From Scatomorpha sp964345235 (GTDB lineage: Bacteria; Bacillota; Clostridia; Oscillospirales; Oscillospiraceae): 64,000 nucleotides of DNA. The notes beneath the pieces were generated by a model that saw only the letters and a list, made by a program, of their open reading frames with translations, was not told the DNA's origin and did no database searches. The stretch spans positions 1 through 64,000 of the forward strand of contig CAYFQE010000005.1 in assembly GCA_964345235.1 (NCBI GenBank), in the 5' to 3' direction. Below are positions 30,133-39,251 of the stretch, one piece after another (within the stretch, counting starts at the first letter, position 1; each line of letters begins with the position of its first letter). The position numbers were made by a program, and so were the translations under genes.

Positions 30133-31386
30133 ATGCCCTTTTTTGTTTGGTTTTTAATGCTCTTTTTGTTTGCGCTCTCTCTGTTAATCCTGTTTTCAGA
30201 GGGATTTTTGAGCGACACAAAAAGAGTGTTTTTTGCTTTTTGCGCACTTTTCGCCGCTTTTGCCGCCAGAATAATGTTTATGGGGCACGAAACCTTGGAT
30301 TATCTGGATTTTCTGCTTCCGTGGACAGATTTTTTCAGAAAATACGGCGGTATTAAGTCTTTGGCCGCTTTTTCCGGCAACTACAATGCGCCCTACACCT
30401 ATCTTTTGGCAATTTTTTCGTATATCGATGTAAATCCGCTTTATTTAATTAAACTCAGCTCGATATTCTTCGATATAATTCTGGCCTGGGCGGTTTTGAA
30501 AATAGTATTGCACCTCACGGAGGATAAAAACAGTGCACTTGCGGCGTTTTCGGCTACTATGCTGCTCCCGACGGTTGTTTTAAATTCGGCCTGCTGGGCT
30601 CAGTGTGACGGCATTTATGCCGCCTTTTCGATCTGGGCGCTCTACTTCGGACTTAAAAACAAATTTTTGCCCTCTATGATCTGCATGGCTGTGGGATTTT
30701 CGTTCAAGCTTCAGGCCATATTCATGCTTCCCGTCTTCGGGATTTTCCTCTTCTCGGGCAAGATGAAATTTAGGTATGTTTTTGTCTTCCCTCTCGCCTA
30801 CATCGCCATGATGCTCCCCGTAATATTCGCGGGAAGAGGGATAAAAGACGCTCTTTTATATTATTTTACAAGTATGGGTTCTACCGGAAACGGCATAAAC
30901 TATAACTCAGTTTCAATCTTTGCCCTGCTTAAAGTGCCTTTTATGGACTATAATCCTATTATTCCGACAGCGTTTATAACTCTGGCTTTTCTCATTACCC
31001 TCGGAATTGTATTTTTAAGCTCTTCTCTCGGAAAAAAGCTCTCTTCAAAAAGCGAGGTGCTGGCGGCCGCCCTTTTGGTGACCGTTATTCCCTTTTTGCT
31101 TCCACACATGCACGACAGATATTTTTATCTCTCGGAAGTTATGCTTTTGATTTTGGGCTTTAGCTTTAGGAACTTATTTTATTTCCCCTTTTTCTCGCAG
31201 TTTGCCTCTCTGCTTTGCTATCATGCCTATCTTATGCAGAGATATTTGCTCCCGCTCTCGTTTGGCTCGGCTGTTTTGCTCGTTCTGCTGATTATACTCA
31301 TATTTTACTTTGCAAAACAACTTATCTCGGACAAGCACTTGAGCAACGGTGCGGAAATTAAGGAAGCTGAGACGGGAAATTTTTAA
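30133..31386 (+). CDS. Polytopic glycosyltransferase-like membrane protein (GT-C type)
   Basis: The 417-residue protein has about 10-12 hydrophobic helices. Early loops contain acidic residues after the first helix (LDFLLPW region), and a late loop has HMHDRYFY, similar to the HxxHERYF-type motif of integral-membrane GT-C glycosyl/mannosyltransferases that use lipid-linked sugars. A GGAGG ribosome binding site precedes the ATG. It stands alone between divergent rpoB and tRNA-Leu. A role in cell-surface glycan or lipoprotein glycosylation is inferred; the acceptor is unknown. Confidence 0.65.
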   Translation: MPFFVWFLMLFLFALSLLILFSEGFLSDTKRVFFAFCALFAAFAARIMFMGHETLDYLDFLLPWTDFFRKYGGIKSLAAFSGNYNAPYTYLLAIFSYIDVNPLYLIKLSSIFFDIILAWAVLKIVLHLTEDKNSALAAFSATMLLPTVVLNSACWAQCDGIYAAFSIWALYFGLKNKFLPSMICMAVGFSFKLQAIFMLPVFGIFLFSGKMKFRYVFVFPLAYIAMMLPVIFAGRGIKDALLYYFTSMGSTGNGINYNSVSIFALLKVPFMDYNPIIPTAFITLAFLITLGIVFLSSSLGKKLSSKSEVLAAALLVTVIPFLLPHMHDRYFYLSEVMLLILGFSFRNLFYFPFFSQFASLLCYHAYLMQRYLLPLSFGSAVLLVLLIILIFYFAKQLISDKHLSNGAEIKEAETGNF

Positions 31387-31395
31387 ATTTTTTTG

Positions 31396-31423
31396 TTGAC
31401 AAGAATTATGTATCTGCTATAAT
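31396..31423 (+). promoter_or_regulatory. Promoter of tRNA-Leu
   Basis: TTGACA (31396-31401) and TATAAT (31418-31423) are both perfect, with a 16 bp spacer. They lie 30 bases upstream of the tRNA 5' end. Confidence 0.85.
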
Positions 31424-31452
31424 AACACTCACGCCACAGCAACAAAGTTTAT

Positions 31453-31540
31453 GCGAGAGTGCTGGAATTGGTAGACAGGCAGGCTTGAGGTGCCTGTGTC
31501 TGGTTAAGGCGTGTGGGTTCGACTCCCATCTCTCGCACCA
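31453..31540 (+). tRNA. tRNA-Leu (anticodon GAG)
   Basis: An 88-base class II tRNA with a perfect 7 bp acceptor stem (GCGAGAG/CTCTCGC), a D loop with GGTAGAC, an anticodon stem CAGGC/GCCTG with loop TTGAGGT (anticodon GAG at 31487-31489), a variable arm, a T arm GTGGGTTCGACTCCCAT, and an encoded CCA end. It reads CUC and CUU codons. Confidence 0.97.
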
Positions 31541-31551
31541 AAATATTTAGC

Positions 31552-31582
31552 CCCGCAGGCTCAAGCCCTGCGGGTTTTTTTT
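31552..31582 (+). terminator. Terminator of tRNA-Leu
   Basis: Stem CCCGCAGG (31552-31559) with CCTGCGGG (31567-31574), seven-base loop, then eight consecutive T. Confidence 0.92.
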
Positions 31583-31622
31583 GCTTTTAAATTAATAAAT
31601 AAATCAAAGAGATTGTCACACC

Positions 31623-31665
31623 AAAAGTCCGGTGAGCGTAAACTGCTCACCGGACTTTTGTTTTA
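31623..31665. terminator. Strong bidirectional terminator
   Basis: A perfect 15 bp stem (31623-31637 with 31645-31659) closes a seven-base loop. The flanks give T runs on both strands. It separates the tRNA unit from a minus-strand reading frame ending at 31675. Confidence 0.85.
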
Positions 31666-31674
31666 TTGTTTTTA

Positions 31675-31842
31675 TTAAGCTCCTAGAGCTTTTAGCGCTA
31701 GGTTCATTACCCTGTCAATCTCGCGCTCTTCCTTAAGCCCCAAAACCGAGCCGCTTTCGAACTCCCGAGCCTCTAAGGATTCAAGTCGCGGGAGATAGAG
31801 CGTTTGCTCGGGCAGGTCATAGCCCGATTCGCCTATGGGCAA
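31675..31842 (-). pseudogene. Short orphan reading frame, possibly the end of a decayed gene
   Basis: Fifty-five codons from a TTG at 31842 to a TAA at 31675 read as a plausible soluble protein tail, with a central Leu/Glu/Arg-rich stretch and a C-terminus of Leu/Ala/Lys. Codon use matches the surrounding genes, and a perfect AAAGGAGG lies upstream, but 15 bases from the TTG, too far for normal initiation. A strong terminator follows. I do not recognise the family. It may be a small gene with an unusual start or the remnant of a larger one whose middle was deleted. From 31870 to 32100 the sequence is AT-rich without a gene. Confidence 0.35.
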
Positions 31843-32108
31843 GGTTTTGTAACTTTTCCTCCTTTATTAAATTGTCTTTGATTTGTTAGAATCCCCCAAA
31901 ATATTCTATCACTGCCAATATTCTTCGTCAATAATTCACATATGTTAAAGAAAAAACAATAAAAACTTTAAAAATAATAAAAAGCTATGAGAAAACAAAT
32001 TTTTTTGATATAATTTTTTCAGTCGAATAATATTTAAAGTTTTTGGGAACTTATTTGTAATTCCATTGTCTAATAGGTCAGAGAGAACCGAAATTTCGAA
32101 AGGAGCTT

Positions 32109-33125
32109 ATGAATATGAATAAATTTAGATTTAATGCAAAGCTGATTGCCCCTGTTTTAATCCTTGCGCTTCTGCTCTCGGGCTGCGGCTCGAGCTACAA
32201 ATCGGCTCAGGCCCCCGGAAGTGATGAGGGGAGCCAGAGCGCCAAATATGAAATGGCATATGACCAACAAGCCAGCCTAAATTACGCAGGCGGCGAGGCG
32301 CCCGCACCCGAAGCCGCGCCCACCTCTGCCAGAGGCAATTCCGCCCTTCCCCAAAACACCAAAATAATCAAAAGCGCCAACATAGAGCTTCGCACCAAGG
32401 ACTATGACAAGTTCACCGAGGAACTGCGCAAGCTTGTAAGCTCCTTGGGAGGTTACTTTGAATATGAAGAGACCAGCAATTACGGCAGAGGAAGAAACGG
32501 CAATTTCACGGTTAGAGTTAAATCCGAGAAGTTCGACGAGTTTTGCAACGGCACGGGCAATCTGGCCGAGGTTAAAACCCTTAGCAAAAACTCAGAGGAT
32601 GTGGGAGACCAGTATTTCGACCTCGAGTCGAGGCTCAAAACACAGAAAACCAAGCTCGAGCGCCTGCAGGAGCTCCTTAAGAAAGCCGATAAAATGGAGG
32701 ACATCATAGCTCTTGAAAACGCCATTTCGGAGACGGAGCTTTATATAGAAAGCATGAGCGGCAATCTTCAACGCTACGATTCTCTTATAGATTACTCCAG
32801 AATAAATCTTTCTGTAAGCGAGATTTACTTATCAAGCAACGACCCCGCTCCCGAACTCTCGTTCTCGGAGCGCCTTGTAAACGCCTTTGGCGAGGGCTTT
32901 AGGGACTTCGCTTACGGGCTTGAGAACTTTGCCGTTTACATGGCCTACAGCTGGCTGAACTGGCTGCTCTTCATCGCTTTCCTTGTTGTAATATTCTTCA
33001 TAGTTCGCGCGATTATCCGCAAGATAAAAAAAGCATGGGCAACAAAGCGCGGCAATAACTTTGAAGAGAGCGCAAAGCTCGAAATTAAAAAAGATGATAA
33101 GACCCCTGAAGATAAGAACGAATAG
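32109..33125 (+). CDS. DUF4349 lipoprotein
   Basis: The 338-residue protein has a signal peptide with a lipobox (LLLSGCG, Cys about 26), a low-complexity Ala/Pro/Glu linker to about residue 85, a DUF4349 domain with a central coiled coil (about 175-230, Leu/Lys/Glu heptads), and one C-terminal membrane helix (about 280-305) followed by a basic/acidic tail. It would thus be tethered at both ends. Function is unknown; DUF4349 proteins are common surface lipoproteins. AAAGGAG precedes the ATG, a TATAAT lies at 32009-32014, and a strong terminator follows. Confidence 0.85.
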   Translation: MNMNKFRFNAKLIAPVLILALLLSGCGSSYKSAQAPGSDEGSQSAKYEMAYDQQASLNYAGGEAPAPEAAPTSARGNSALPQNTKIIKSANIELRTKDYDKFTEELRKLVSSLGGYFEYEETSNYGRGRNGNFTVRVKSEKFDEFCNGTGNLAEVKTLSKNSEDVGDQYFDLESRLKTQKTKLERLQELLKKADKMEDIIALENAISETELYIESMSGNLQRYDSLIDYSRINLSVSEIYLSSNDPAPELSFSERLVNAFGEGFRDFAYGLENFAVYMAYSWLNWLLFIAFLVVIFFIVRAIIRKIKKAWATKRGNNFEESAKLEIKKDDKTPEDKNE

Positions 33126-33143
33126 AATGGGATAAAATGTTTT

Positions 33144-33180
33144 CGCCCCCGAGAGCTCTCGGGGGCGTTTTCTTTTTATT
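33144..33180 (+). terminator. Terminator after the DUF4349 gene
   Basis: A perfect palindrome (33144-33167; stem CGCCCCCGAG, loop AGCT) followed by TTTTCTTTTTATTT. It lies between convergent genes and may also slow minus-strand transcripts after rpoD. Confidence 0.92.
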
Positions 33181-33184
33181 TAGT

Positions 33185-34486
33185 TTAGTTTAAAAAGTCG
33201 CTCAGTTTTTTACTGCGGCAGGGGTGGCGAAGCTTTCTTATAGCCTTTGCCTCTATTTGACGAATTCTCTCTCTTGTTACGCCGAACTCCTTGCCCACTT
33301 CTTCGAGTGTGCGGGACTTGCCGTCTATCATGCCGAAGCGAAGCTCTATGACCTTTTTCTCTCTCGGGGTGAGAGTGTCGAGCACATCGGAAATCTGCTC
33401 TTTGAGCATCGAGAAGCTGGCGGCCTCGGCCGGCTCTTCGGCATCCTCGTCGGGTATGAAGTCGCCAAGGTGGGAGTCTTCCTCCTCGCCTATCGGGGTT
33501 TCGAGAGAAACGGGCTCCTGCGCGATTTTGAGTATCTCGCGAACCTTTTCGACAGACATTCCCATCTCGTCGGCAATCTCTTCGGCCGAAGGATCGTGTC
33601 CGAGCTCCTGCAGGAGCTGACGGGAAACTCTTATGACCTTGTTTATCGTTTCGACCATGTGCACGGGTATCCTTATGGTTCTCGCCTGGTCGGCTATTGC
33701 GCGGGTTATCGCCTGGCGTATCCACCATGTGGCGTAGGTTGAGAACTTATAGCCCTTGGTGTAGTCGAACTTTTCAACAGCTTTAATAAGCCCCAAGTTG
33801 CCCTCTTGAATCAGGTCTAAAAAGAGCATGCCGCGACCCACATAGCGCTTGGCGATTGAAACCACCAGTCTTAGGTTTGCCTCCGCCATCTTCTGCTTGG
33901 CGCGCTCGGAGCCTTCTGCCATCTGCTTTGCAAGTTCAACCTCTTCTTCAGCCGTGAGCAGGGGGATGCTGCCAATCTCCTTGAGGTAGGTACGGACAGG
34001 GTCATCGTTTGCTGTGTATTCTCGAGCTTTTTTTACCTTCTTCTTTTTTTCCGCAAGCTGAGTTTCATCGTCCTCTTCCTCATCTTCTACATCATCTATA
34101 TCGTCAAGCTCGTCTAAATCATCGAGATCCTCGTCGTCTTCCTCGTCCAAGTCTTCATCTTGATCCATAAAGTCGAGATCGTCAGGGAATTCCACGCCCA
34201 TGTCCTCGAGCTTGTCGCAGAAGCTGTCCATAATGTCGTCGCTGAGATCCGCATCTTCAAAAAGAGCAAAATCACGGCGAGTGAGCTTGCCCTGTTTTCT
34301 GCCCTTTTCGAGCAATGCTGCCAGCTGCTCGGCTATTTCTTCCTCGCTGAGATGCTCTTCGTCTTCGTCGAGATTTTCCAAATCGAGATCGTCTTCCGAA
34401 ATATCTATATCCTCATCTTCGGAAAATTCGTTTTCAAGTTCTTCTTCAGGAATTAAAATATCCTTATTTTTTGACATCGGCTTCAT
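33185..34486 (-). CDS. rpoD: Primary sigma factor RpoD (SigA)
   Basis: The 433-residue protein has sigma-70 regions 1.2 to 4.2: region 1.2 (NDDPVRTYLKEIG), region 2 with the KFDYTKGYKFSTYATWWIRQAI core, region 3 (VHMVETINK), and region 4.2 helix-turn-helix (LEEVGKEFGVTRERIRQIEAKAIRKLRHP in part). The N-terminal 140 residues are extremely acidic, including a nearly pure Asp/Glu stretch between regions 1.1 and 1.2. The start overlaps dnaG by 23 bases; an ATG three codons later is an alternative. The operon order dgt-dnaG-rpoD is typical of Clostridia. Confidence 0.97.
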   Translation of the reverse strand: MKPMSKNKDILIPEEELENEFSEDEDIDISEDDLDLENLDEDEEHLSEEEIAEQLAALLEKGRKQGKLTRRDFALFEDADLSDDIMDSFCDKLEDMGVEFPDDLDFMDQDEDLDEEDDEDLDDLDELDDIDDVEDEEEDDETQLAEKKKKVKKAREYTANDDPVRTYLKEIGSIPLLTAEEEVELAKQMAEGSERAKQKMAEANLRLVVSIAKRYVGRGMLFLDLIQEGNLGLIKAVEKFDYTKGYKFSTYATWWIRQAITRAIADQARTIRIPVHMVETINKVIRVSRQLLQELGHDPSAEEIADEMGMSVEKVREILKIAQEPVSLETPIGEEEDSHLGDFIPDEDAEEPAEAASFSMLKEQISDVLDTLTPREKKVIELRFGMIDGKSRTLEEVGKEFGVTRERIRQIEAKAIRKLRHPCRSKKLSDFLN

Positions 34487-36221
34487 ATCCCTTCTTATTT
34501 TTATAAAGCTCGGCCATGTTTCTCAGGCCTTCTCCGCTCAAATTTCTTGCGGCATTTTCGCTTATTATTGTTTGCATATAATCACCCAGAGCCTTTTCTT
34601 TTCCCTCGGGAGACTCGGGTTTTTTTAGTATCGAGACCAAGTGCGCCGTCTCTTCGGGCTGCAAATTTTGCCCCAAAACGCTCAAGTTGGGAGTTTGCTC
34701 TCGCTTTATCTCATCGGTTATCAGATTATATATCTTTTTTAGGCACGGAGATGAGAATTTTTCGGAATTAAAATCCGCACATTTTTCATATAGAAACGGA
34801 TAGAGGTAGAGAAGTCTTATAAGTCCCTCTTCCGCCGCCGCCGAACGCAGATTTTCGTACCTGAGCTCTCGGCTTTTGGGCTGAATCCGCTCTGTCGGGC
34901 GATTTTTCCGCTCGTCTTCTCTTGCCCTTGTGCGCTCGCGCCGCCTTATTATCCGCTTTACCTCATTGGCCAGAGCCTCGGAGCGAATGCCCGCTCTCTC
35001 TGCAACTCTTTGCACATAGACTTCTCTCTCCAATGGGGAGGTCAGACTCGCCAAGAATTTACCCGCTTCGTCCAAGAACTTTAGTCGGCTCGCCTCGCTC
35101 TTCATATCGTACTTTTCTTCGATTTTCTTCAGCCTGAAATCCTGCTGAGTGTCGGAGGCATCTATGAGATTGAGCATGCCGTCTCTGCCGTATTTTTTTA
35201 TGTATTCGTCCGGGTCCTTGGCATCGCCCAGCTCTAAGATTCTCACCTCGAGCTCGAGCTTCTGTAAAAGTCCCATGGCTCTTTCGGCGGCAGCTCTGCC
35301 GGCACTGTCCATATCGTAGGCGATGATGAGTTCTTTTTTATATCTCGATATGAGCCTTGCCTGCTCGTCGGTGAGCGCCGTACCCAGCGAGGCTACAGCC
35401 GAGTCGATTCCCGCCTGATACAGAGAGCAGACATCCATGTTGCCCTCTACAAGTACAAAATACCTGAGTTTGGACTTTTTTGCAAGGTTCATCCCGAAGA
35501 GATGACGGCCTTTTTGGAATATCATGGTCTCGGGGCTGTTTAGATACTTGGCTTTGTCGTCAACTATCGTGCGTCCCGAAAAGCCCAGCACATTGCCTCT
35601 GACATCTATTATGGGGAAAACTATTCTGCCCCTGAAGGTATCGTAGTAGCCGCCCGATTTAGAGCGCTTAACAAGTCCGCTGTCGTAGAGCTCAAAATCG
35701 CTGAAGCCCTTTTCCCTCATGTGCCTCAGGAGCAAATCCCAAGCATCGGGCGCGTAGCCTATGCCGAAATCTCTTATGGTCGGAAGTTTCATTCCCCTCT
35801 CGCTTAAGTAGTTCATGGCTTCCTTGCCGCCGACAGCCATAAGCTCGGAGTGGAAGAAGCGAGCGGCTTCGGTGTTGGCCTCTATAGCTCTCTTGCGTTT
35901 TATTGCGCCTCCGTCGTCACCGCCCTTTTCGGGCATGGGCATATTAGCCCTCTTTGCCAGAAATTCCACCGCCTCGGGGAAGTTCATATTCTCCATCTCC
36001 ATGATGAAGCTTATGACATCTCCGCCCTTGCCGCAGCCGAAGCAGTGATAGAACTGTTTTGAAGGATTTACAGCAAACGAGGGCGTTTTTTCGCTGTGAA
36101 ACGGGCACAGCCCGAACACATTCTGACCGCTGCGCCTTGTTAGCGCAACATAGTCGGAAACAACGCTCTCTATATCGTTTCTTTCGGCAAGCTCTCTGAG
36201 GAAGCTCTCAGGAAATTGCAT
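34464..36221 (-). CDS. dnaG: DNA primase DnaG
   Basis: The 585-residue protein has an N-terminal zinc-binding CHC2 domain (C39, H42, C60, C63), the primase catalytic core with a Toprim domain (VEGNMDVCSLYQAG, and AYDMDSAGRAAA), and a C-terminal helicase-binding region. It makes RNA primers at the replication fork with DnaB helicase. It lies 18 bases after dgt and overlaps rpoD, giving the macromolecular-synthesis operon. Confidence 0.97.
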   Translation of the reverse strand: MQFPESFLRELAERNDIESVVSDYVALTRRSGQNVFGLCPFHSEKTPSFAVNPSKQFYHCFGCGKGGDVISFIMEMENMNFPEAVEFLAKRANMPMPEKGGDDGGAIKRKRAIEANTEAARFFHSELMAVGGKEAMNYLSERGMKLPTIRDFGIGYAPDAWDLLLRHMREKGFSDFELYDSGLVKRSKSGGYYDTFRGRIVFPIIDVRGNVLGFSGRTIVDDKAKYLNSPETMIFQKGRHLFGMNLAKKSKLRYFVLVEGNMDVCSLYQAGIDSAVASLGTALTDEQARLISRYKKELIIAYDMDSAGRAAAERAMGLLQKLELEVRILELGDAKDPDEYIKKYGRDGMLNLIDASDTQQDFRLKKIEEKYDMKSEASRLKFLDEAGKFLASLTSPLEREVYVQRVAERAGIRSEALANEVKRIIRRRERTRAREDERKNRPTERIQPKSRELRYENLRSAAAEEGLIRLLYLYPFLYEKCADFNSEKFSSPCLKKIYNLITDEIKREQTPNLSVLGQNLQPEETAHLVSILKKPESPEGKEKALGDYMQTIISENAARNLSGEGLRNMAELYKNKKGYEADVKK

Positions 36222-36239
36222 CTTTCTACCTTACTTTCC

Positions 36240-37241
36240 TTACTTATAAGACCAGTATGAGGGGACAAAGAGGCGCTGATAGACGCCCATTGCAAAGCTG
36301 TCTGTCATGCCGCTAATAAAGTCTGCCACCGCCCTCTCTATTCCCTCTTTTTCGAGAATTTCGTGGTAAAGAGGCGGAAGCTCCTGTGGATTTAGTATAT
36401 AGTGATTCCAAAGCCGCTCTAAAATTCCGTCTACCTTTTCTTCTTCGGCCTTGGCTATAGGATTTACATAGATGTTCCCAAACATGAAGTCGCGAAACTC
36501 GTATATTGCCTCGTGTATATCAGGCGAAAACGAAACTGCGCCGTTGCTGTGCGCGACAATGTCGCTCACTGCGGCATCTATTCTCTCGGACCTTGTTTTT
36601 CCGAGGCGAGAGCGGACTATATAAGGCAAATCGCTCTCTTCGCTTATGCCGGCCCTTATCGCATCGTCGATATCGTGATTTACATAGGCTATTAAATCCG
36701 ATGTCCTGACAACATCGGCCTCGAGCGTTGCGCGTGGAAAACCGGAGGTGTGATTTAATATTCCCATTCGGGTTTCATAGCAGAGATTTAATCCCTTGCC
36801 GTCGTTTTCCAATTTGTCGCAGACCCGAAGACTTTGCTCATAGTGCCTGAAACCCTCGGTCATGAGTCTGTTAAGCACTCTTTCTCCGGCGTGACCGAAA
36901 GGCGTGTGCCCGATATCGTGCCCCAAGGCTATCGCCTCGGTGAGGTCCTCGTTAAGCATGAGCGCCCTCGAGATTGTGCGCGCTATTCGCGAAACCTCGA
37001 GAGTGTGGGTTAACCTTGTTCTGTAGTGATCTCCCTCGGGAAGGAGGAAAACCTGTGTTTTATGCTTAAGTCTTCTAAAAGCTTTTGAGTGAGAAATTCT
37101 ATCGACATCTCGCTGAAAATCGGTGCGGATAGGGCATTTGGCTTCCTTGCGCTCACGGCCTAAGCTGTCTTTAGAGCGCACGCCATATTCGGATATCAGG
37201 TATCTTTCAGCTTCTTCTCTTTTTTCTCTCACAGTGAGCAC
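36240..37241 (-). CDS. dgt: dGTPase-like HD-domain phosphohydrolase
   Basis: I place the start at the GTG at 37241, which has GGAGG seven bases upstream; the upstream in-frame ATG would include that site in the coding region. The 333-residue protein has the HD-domain metal ligands (RLTHTLEVSRIART, and LGHDIGHTPFGHAGE). Dgt-like enzymes hydrolyse dNTPs to nucleoside and triphosphate. It is the first gene of the dgt-dnaG-rpoD operon, a common arrangement in Clostridia. Confidence 0.92.
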   Translation of the reverse strand: MLTVREKREEAERYLISEYGVRSKDSLGRERKEAKCPIRTDFQRDVDRISHSKAFRRLKHKTQVFLLPEGDHYRTRLTHTLEVSRIARTISRALMLNEDLTEAIALGHDIGHTPFGHAGERVLNRLMTEGFRHYEQSLRVCDKLENDGKGLNLCYETRMGILNHTSGFPRATLEADVVRTSDLIAYVNHDIDDAIRAGISEESDLPYIVRSRLGKTRSERIDAAVSDIVAHSNGAVSFSPDIHEAIYEFRDFMFGNIYVNPIAKAEEEKVDGILERLWNHYILNPQELPPLYHEILEKEGIERAVADFISGMTDSFAMGVYQRLFVPSYWSYK

Positions 37242-37282
37242 TAAAACGCCTCCATCCAACATTACTCCGATTATATATTATA

Positions 37283-37921
37283 TCACAAAACTCGCTTTAA
37301 CAAATAGTCCTTTTGCAGATACTTAAGGCTTACTTTGCCGGAGCTGAGCTCCTGCAGATTTTTTTCGAGATTTTCGGTTTTTTCGGGCTCTAGGTAAAAG
37401 GATATTTCGACCTCTTCCATAAAAACGCTCTCGGGGTCTCTCACGGGTTCATATTCTCCAATGAGCTTTATTATGGGTTCATATAGGTTGTATGGAGTAA
37501 TCAGCGAAACTTTTTGAGCCTCGAGCATGGTGCCTACGCCCGCCTCTTTGAGCACCTCATTAGTTGCATCGGAGTATGCCCTTATAAGCCCGCCTGTGCC
37601 GAGCAGTGTGCCGCCAAAATAGCGCGTGACAACAACGGCAACATCGAAAACCCCGTTTCCGCTGAGCACATTCAGTATGGGCTGACCCGCCGTACCCGAG
37701 GGCTCTCCGTCGTCGGAGCGGCGGCTTTCGCCGTTTCTGAGATTATATGCCCAGCAGTTGTGCGTGGCATCGTAGAACTCTTTGGAAATCTCATTAACAA
37801 ATTCCATGGCCTCTTCGCTTGTACTCACAGGCCTTATGCTCGATATGAACTTTGAGCGTTTTACCGAAATCTCGCTCCTGGCATCCCCAAGAGGGACTAA
37901 GAAAGAATCTCCCCTGCTCAT
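37283..37921 (-). CDS. YigZ/IMPACT-family protein
   Basis: The 212-residue protein has the UPF0029 (IMPACT N-terminal) domain: KFISSIRPVSTSEEAMEFV, the NCWAYNLR and SDDGEPSGTAGQPIL motifs near residues 60-83, and RYFGGTLLGTGGLIRAYSDA near 100-119, then a C-terminal DUF1949 ferredoxin-like domain. Biochemical role is uncertain; the eukaryotic relative regulates translation via GCN1. The ATG overlaps the hflX stop by four bases. Confidence 0.9.
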   Translation of the reverse strand: MSRGDSFLVPLGDARSEISVKRSKFISSIRPVSTSEEAMEFVNEISKEFYDATHNCWAYNLRNGESRRSDDGEPSGTAGQPILNVLSGNGVFDVAVVVTRYFGGTLLGTGGLIRAYSDATNEVLKEAGVGTMLEAQKVSLITPYNLYEPIIKLIGEYEPVRDPESVFMEEVEISFYLEPEKTENLEKNLQELSSGKVSLKYLQKDYLLKRVL

Positions 37922-39195
37922 GCTATTACATATTCCTCGAAAGCGCCTTTTTTATTCTTCTTTAAAAGCACATCGGCGACTATGCCGTCTTCGGCGTAGT
38001 CGAGAGAATACAGCGTGCTGCCCGTGTGCAGATTTTCTATTAAGCCCGCCTTGTCGTACGGGATTTTCACCTTTATGCGCTCGGAGTCTTCCTCGAGCTT
38101 CTCGCTTATCTTCGCTTTGAGCTCTTCGAGTCCTTTGCCGTGGAGCGCCGAGATGCAGACCGTGTCGCTGTCGCGCGGCATAACCTCGCAGAGTCTGTCG
38201 CACTTGTTATAAACCGTGAGTCTGGGCTTTTTGGAAATTCCCAGAGTTTTTATCATGTCCTCGACAACCTCCATCTGACTGAGCCTGTCGGGGTTTGAAA
38301 TATCGACCACATGCACAAGCAAATCTGCCCACAGGAGCTCTTCGAGCGTGGCCTTAAACGCCTCGATAAGGTGAGTCGGAAGTTTGCGTATAAAACCGAC
38401 AGTATCGGTTAATATTACCTCGCTCGTCGGGCTGAGCCTGAGCTTTTTTGCCTTTGTGTCGAGTGTGTCGAAAAGTCTGTCGTTGGCCGAGACAGCCGCA
38501 TCGGTGAACGTGTTAAGAAGCGTGGACTTTCCCGAGTTTGTATAGCCTATGAGCGCCACTTGGGGAATCTCGTTTTTAAGTCTTGTGGCGCGAGAAACAG
38601 AGCGCACTCTTCTGACCTCTGAAATGGAGTTTTTCAGAGCCGCTATGCGCTTTCTTATTGTTCTTCTGTCGGTTTCGAGCTGTGTTTCACCGGGACCTCT
38701 CGTTCCGACGGGCGAAGAGCCGCCCGAGGCTGTTTGCCTTGCAAGGTGAGCCCACATGCCCGAAAGTCGGGGAAGCAGATATTCGTACTGAGCCAGCTCT
38801 ACCTGAAGCTGTCCTTCACGGCTCATGGCTCTGTCGGAAAAAATGTCCAATATGAGGCCCGACCTGTCGAGTACCCTTATCTTTAGCATATCCTCAATGT
38901 TCTTGGCCTGCGAGGGACTGAGCTCGTTATCGAAAACCAAGAGCTCGGCCTCTAAATTTTCGGCCAGTTCTTTTACCTCGAGCAGTTTGCCCAAGCCCAC
39001 AAAAGTCTTTGGCTCCGGTGTCGGCCTTGACTGTATAACCTCGGCGAGAACTTCTATGTCCGCCGTTTCGCAGAGAGCCGAAAGCTCCGCCATCGAACTT
39101 GTATCGGAGCGCTCCTTTTCTTCCATCGAGGCCGCCGAAAGTCCTACGAGCACGGCTTTCTCTTTTGTTTTTTCTATCTCATGTATATAAATCAC
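37918..39195 (-). CDS. hflX: Ribosome-associated GTPase HflX
   Basis: The 425-residue protein has the HflX N-terminal domain (with the RPTPEPKTFVGLGKL-type motif), a Gly-rich linker (GSSPVGTRGPGETQLETDRR), and an Obg-like GTPase domain with G1 GYTNSGKST, G3 DTVGF and G4 NKCD. HflX splits stalled ribosomes, especially after heat or antibiotic stress. The gene is 56 bases downstream of rpmE, separated by a terminator-like hairpin, and overlaps the YigZ-family gene. Confidence 0.95.
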   Translation of the reverse strand: MIYIHEIEKTKEKAVLVGLSAASMEEKERSDTSSMAELSALCETADIEVLAEVIQSRPTPEPKTFVGLGKLLEVKELAENLEAELLVFDNELSPSQAKNIEDMLKIRVLDRSGLILDIFSDRAMSREGQLQVELAQYEYLLPRLSGMWAHLARQTASGGSSPVGTRGPGETQLETDRRTIRKRIAALKNSISEVRRVRSVSRATRLKNEIPQVALIGYTNSGKSTLLNTFTDAAVSANDRLFDTLDTKAKKLRLSPTSEVILTDTVGFIRKLPTHLIEAFKATLEELLWADLLVHVVDISNPDRLSQMEVVEDMIKTLGISKKPRLTVYNKCDRLCEVMPRDSDTVCISALHGKGLEELKAKISEKLEEDSERIKVKIPYDKAGLIENLHTGSTLYSLDYAEDGIVADVLLKKNKKGAFEEYVIA

Positions 39196-39215
39196 CTTTT
39201 ATCTTTTTAAGTAAA

Positions 39216-39246
39216 TAAAAACCGCCAAGCACGGAGCTGGGCGGCA
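39216..39246 (-). terminator. Terminator of rpmE
   Basis: On the minus strand a stem of GCCGCC and GGCGGT, extended by AGC/GCT, is followed by TTTTTATTT. It lies six bases after the rpmE stop. Confidence 0.8.
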
Positions 39247-39251
39247 TGTTT

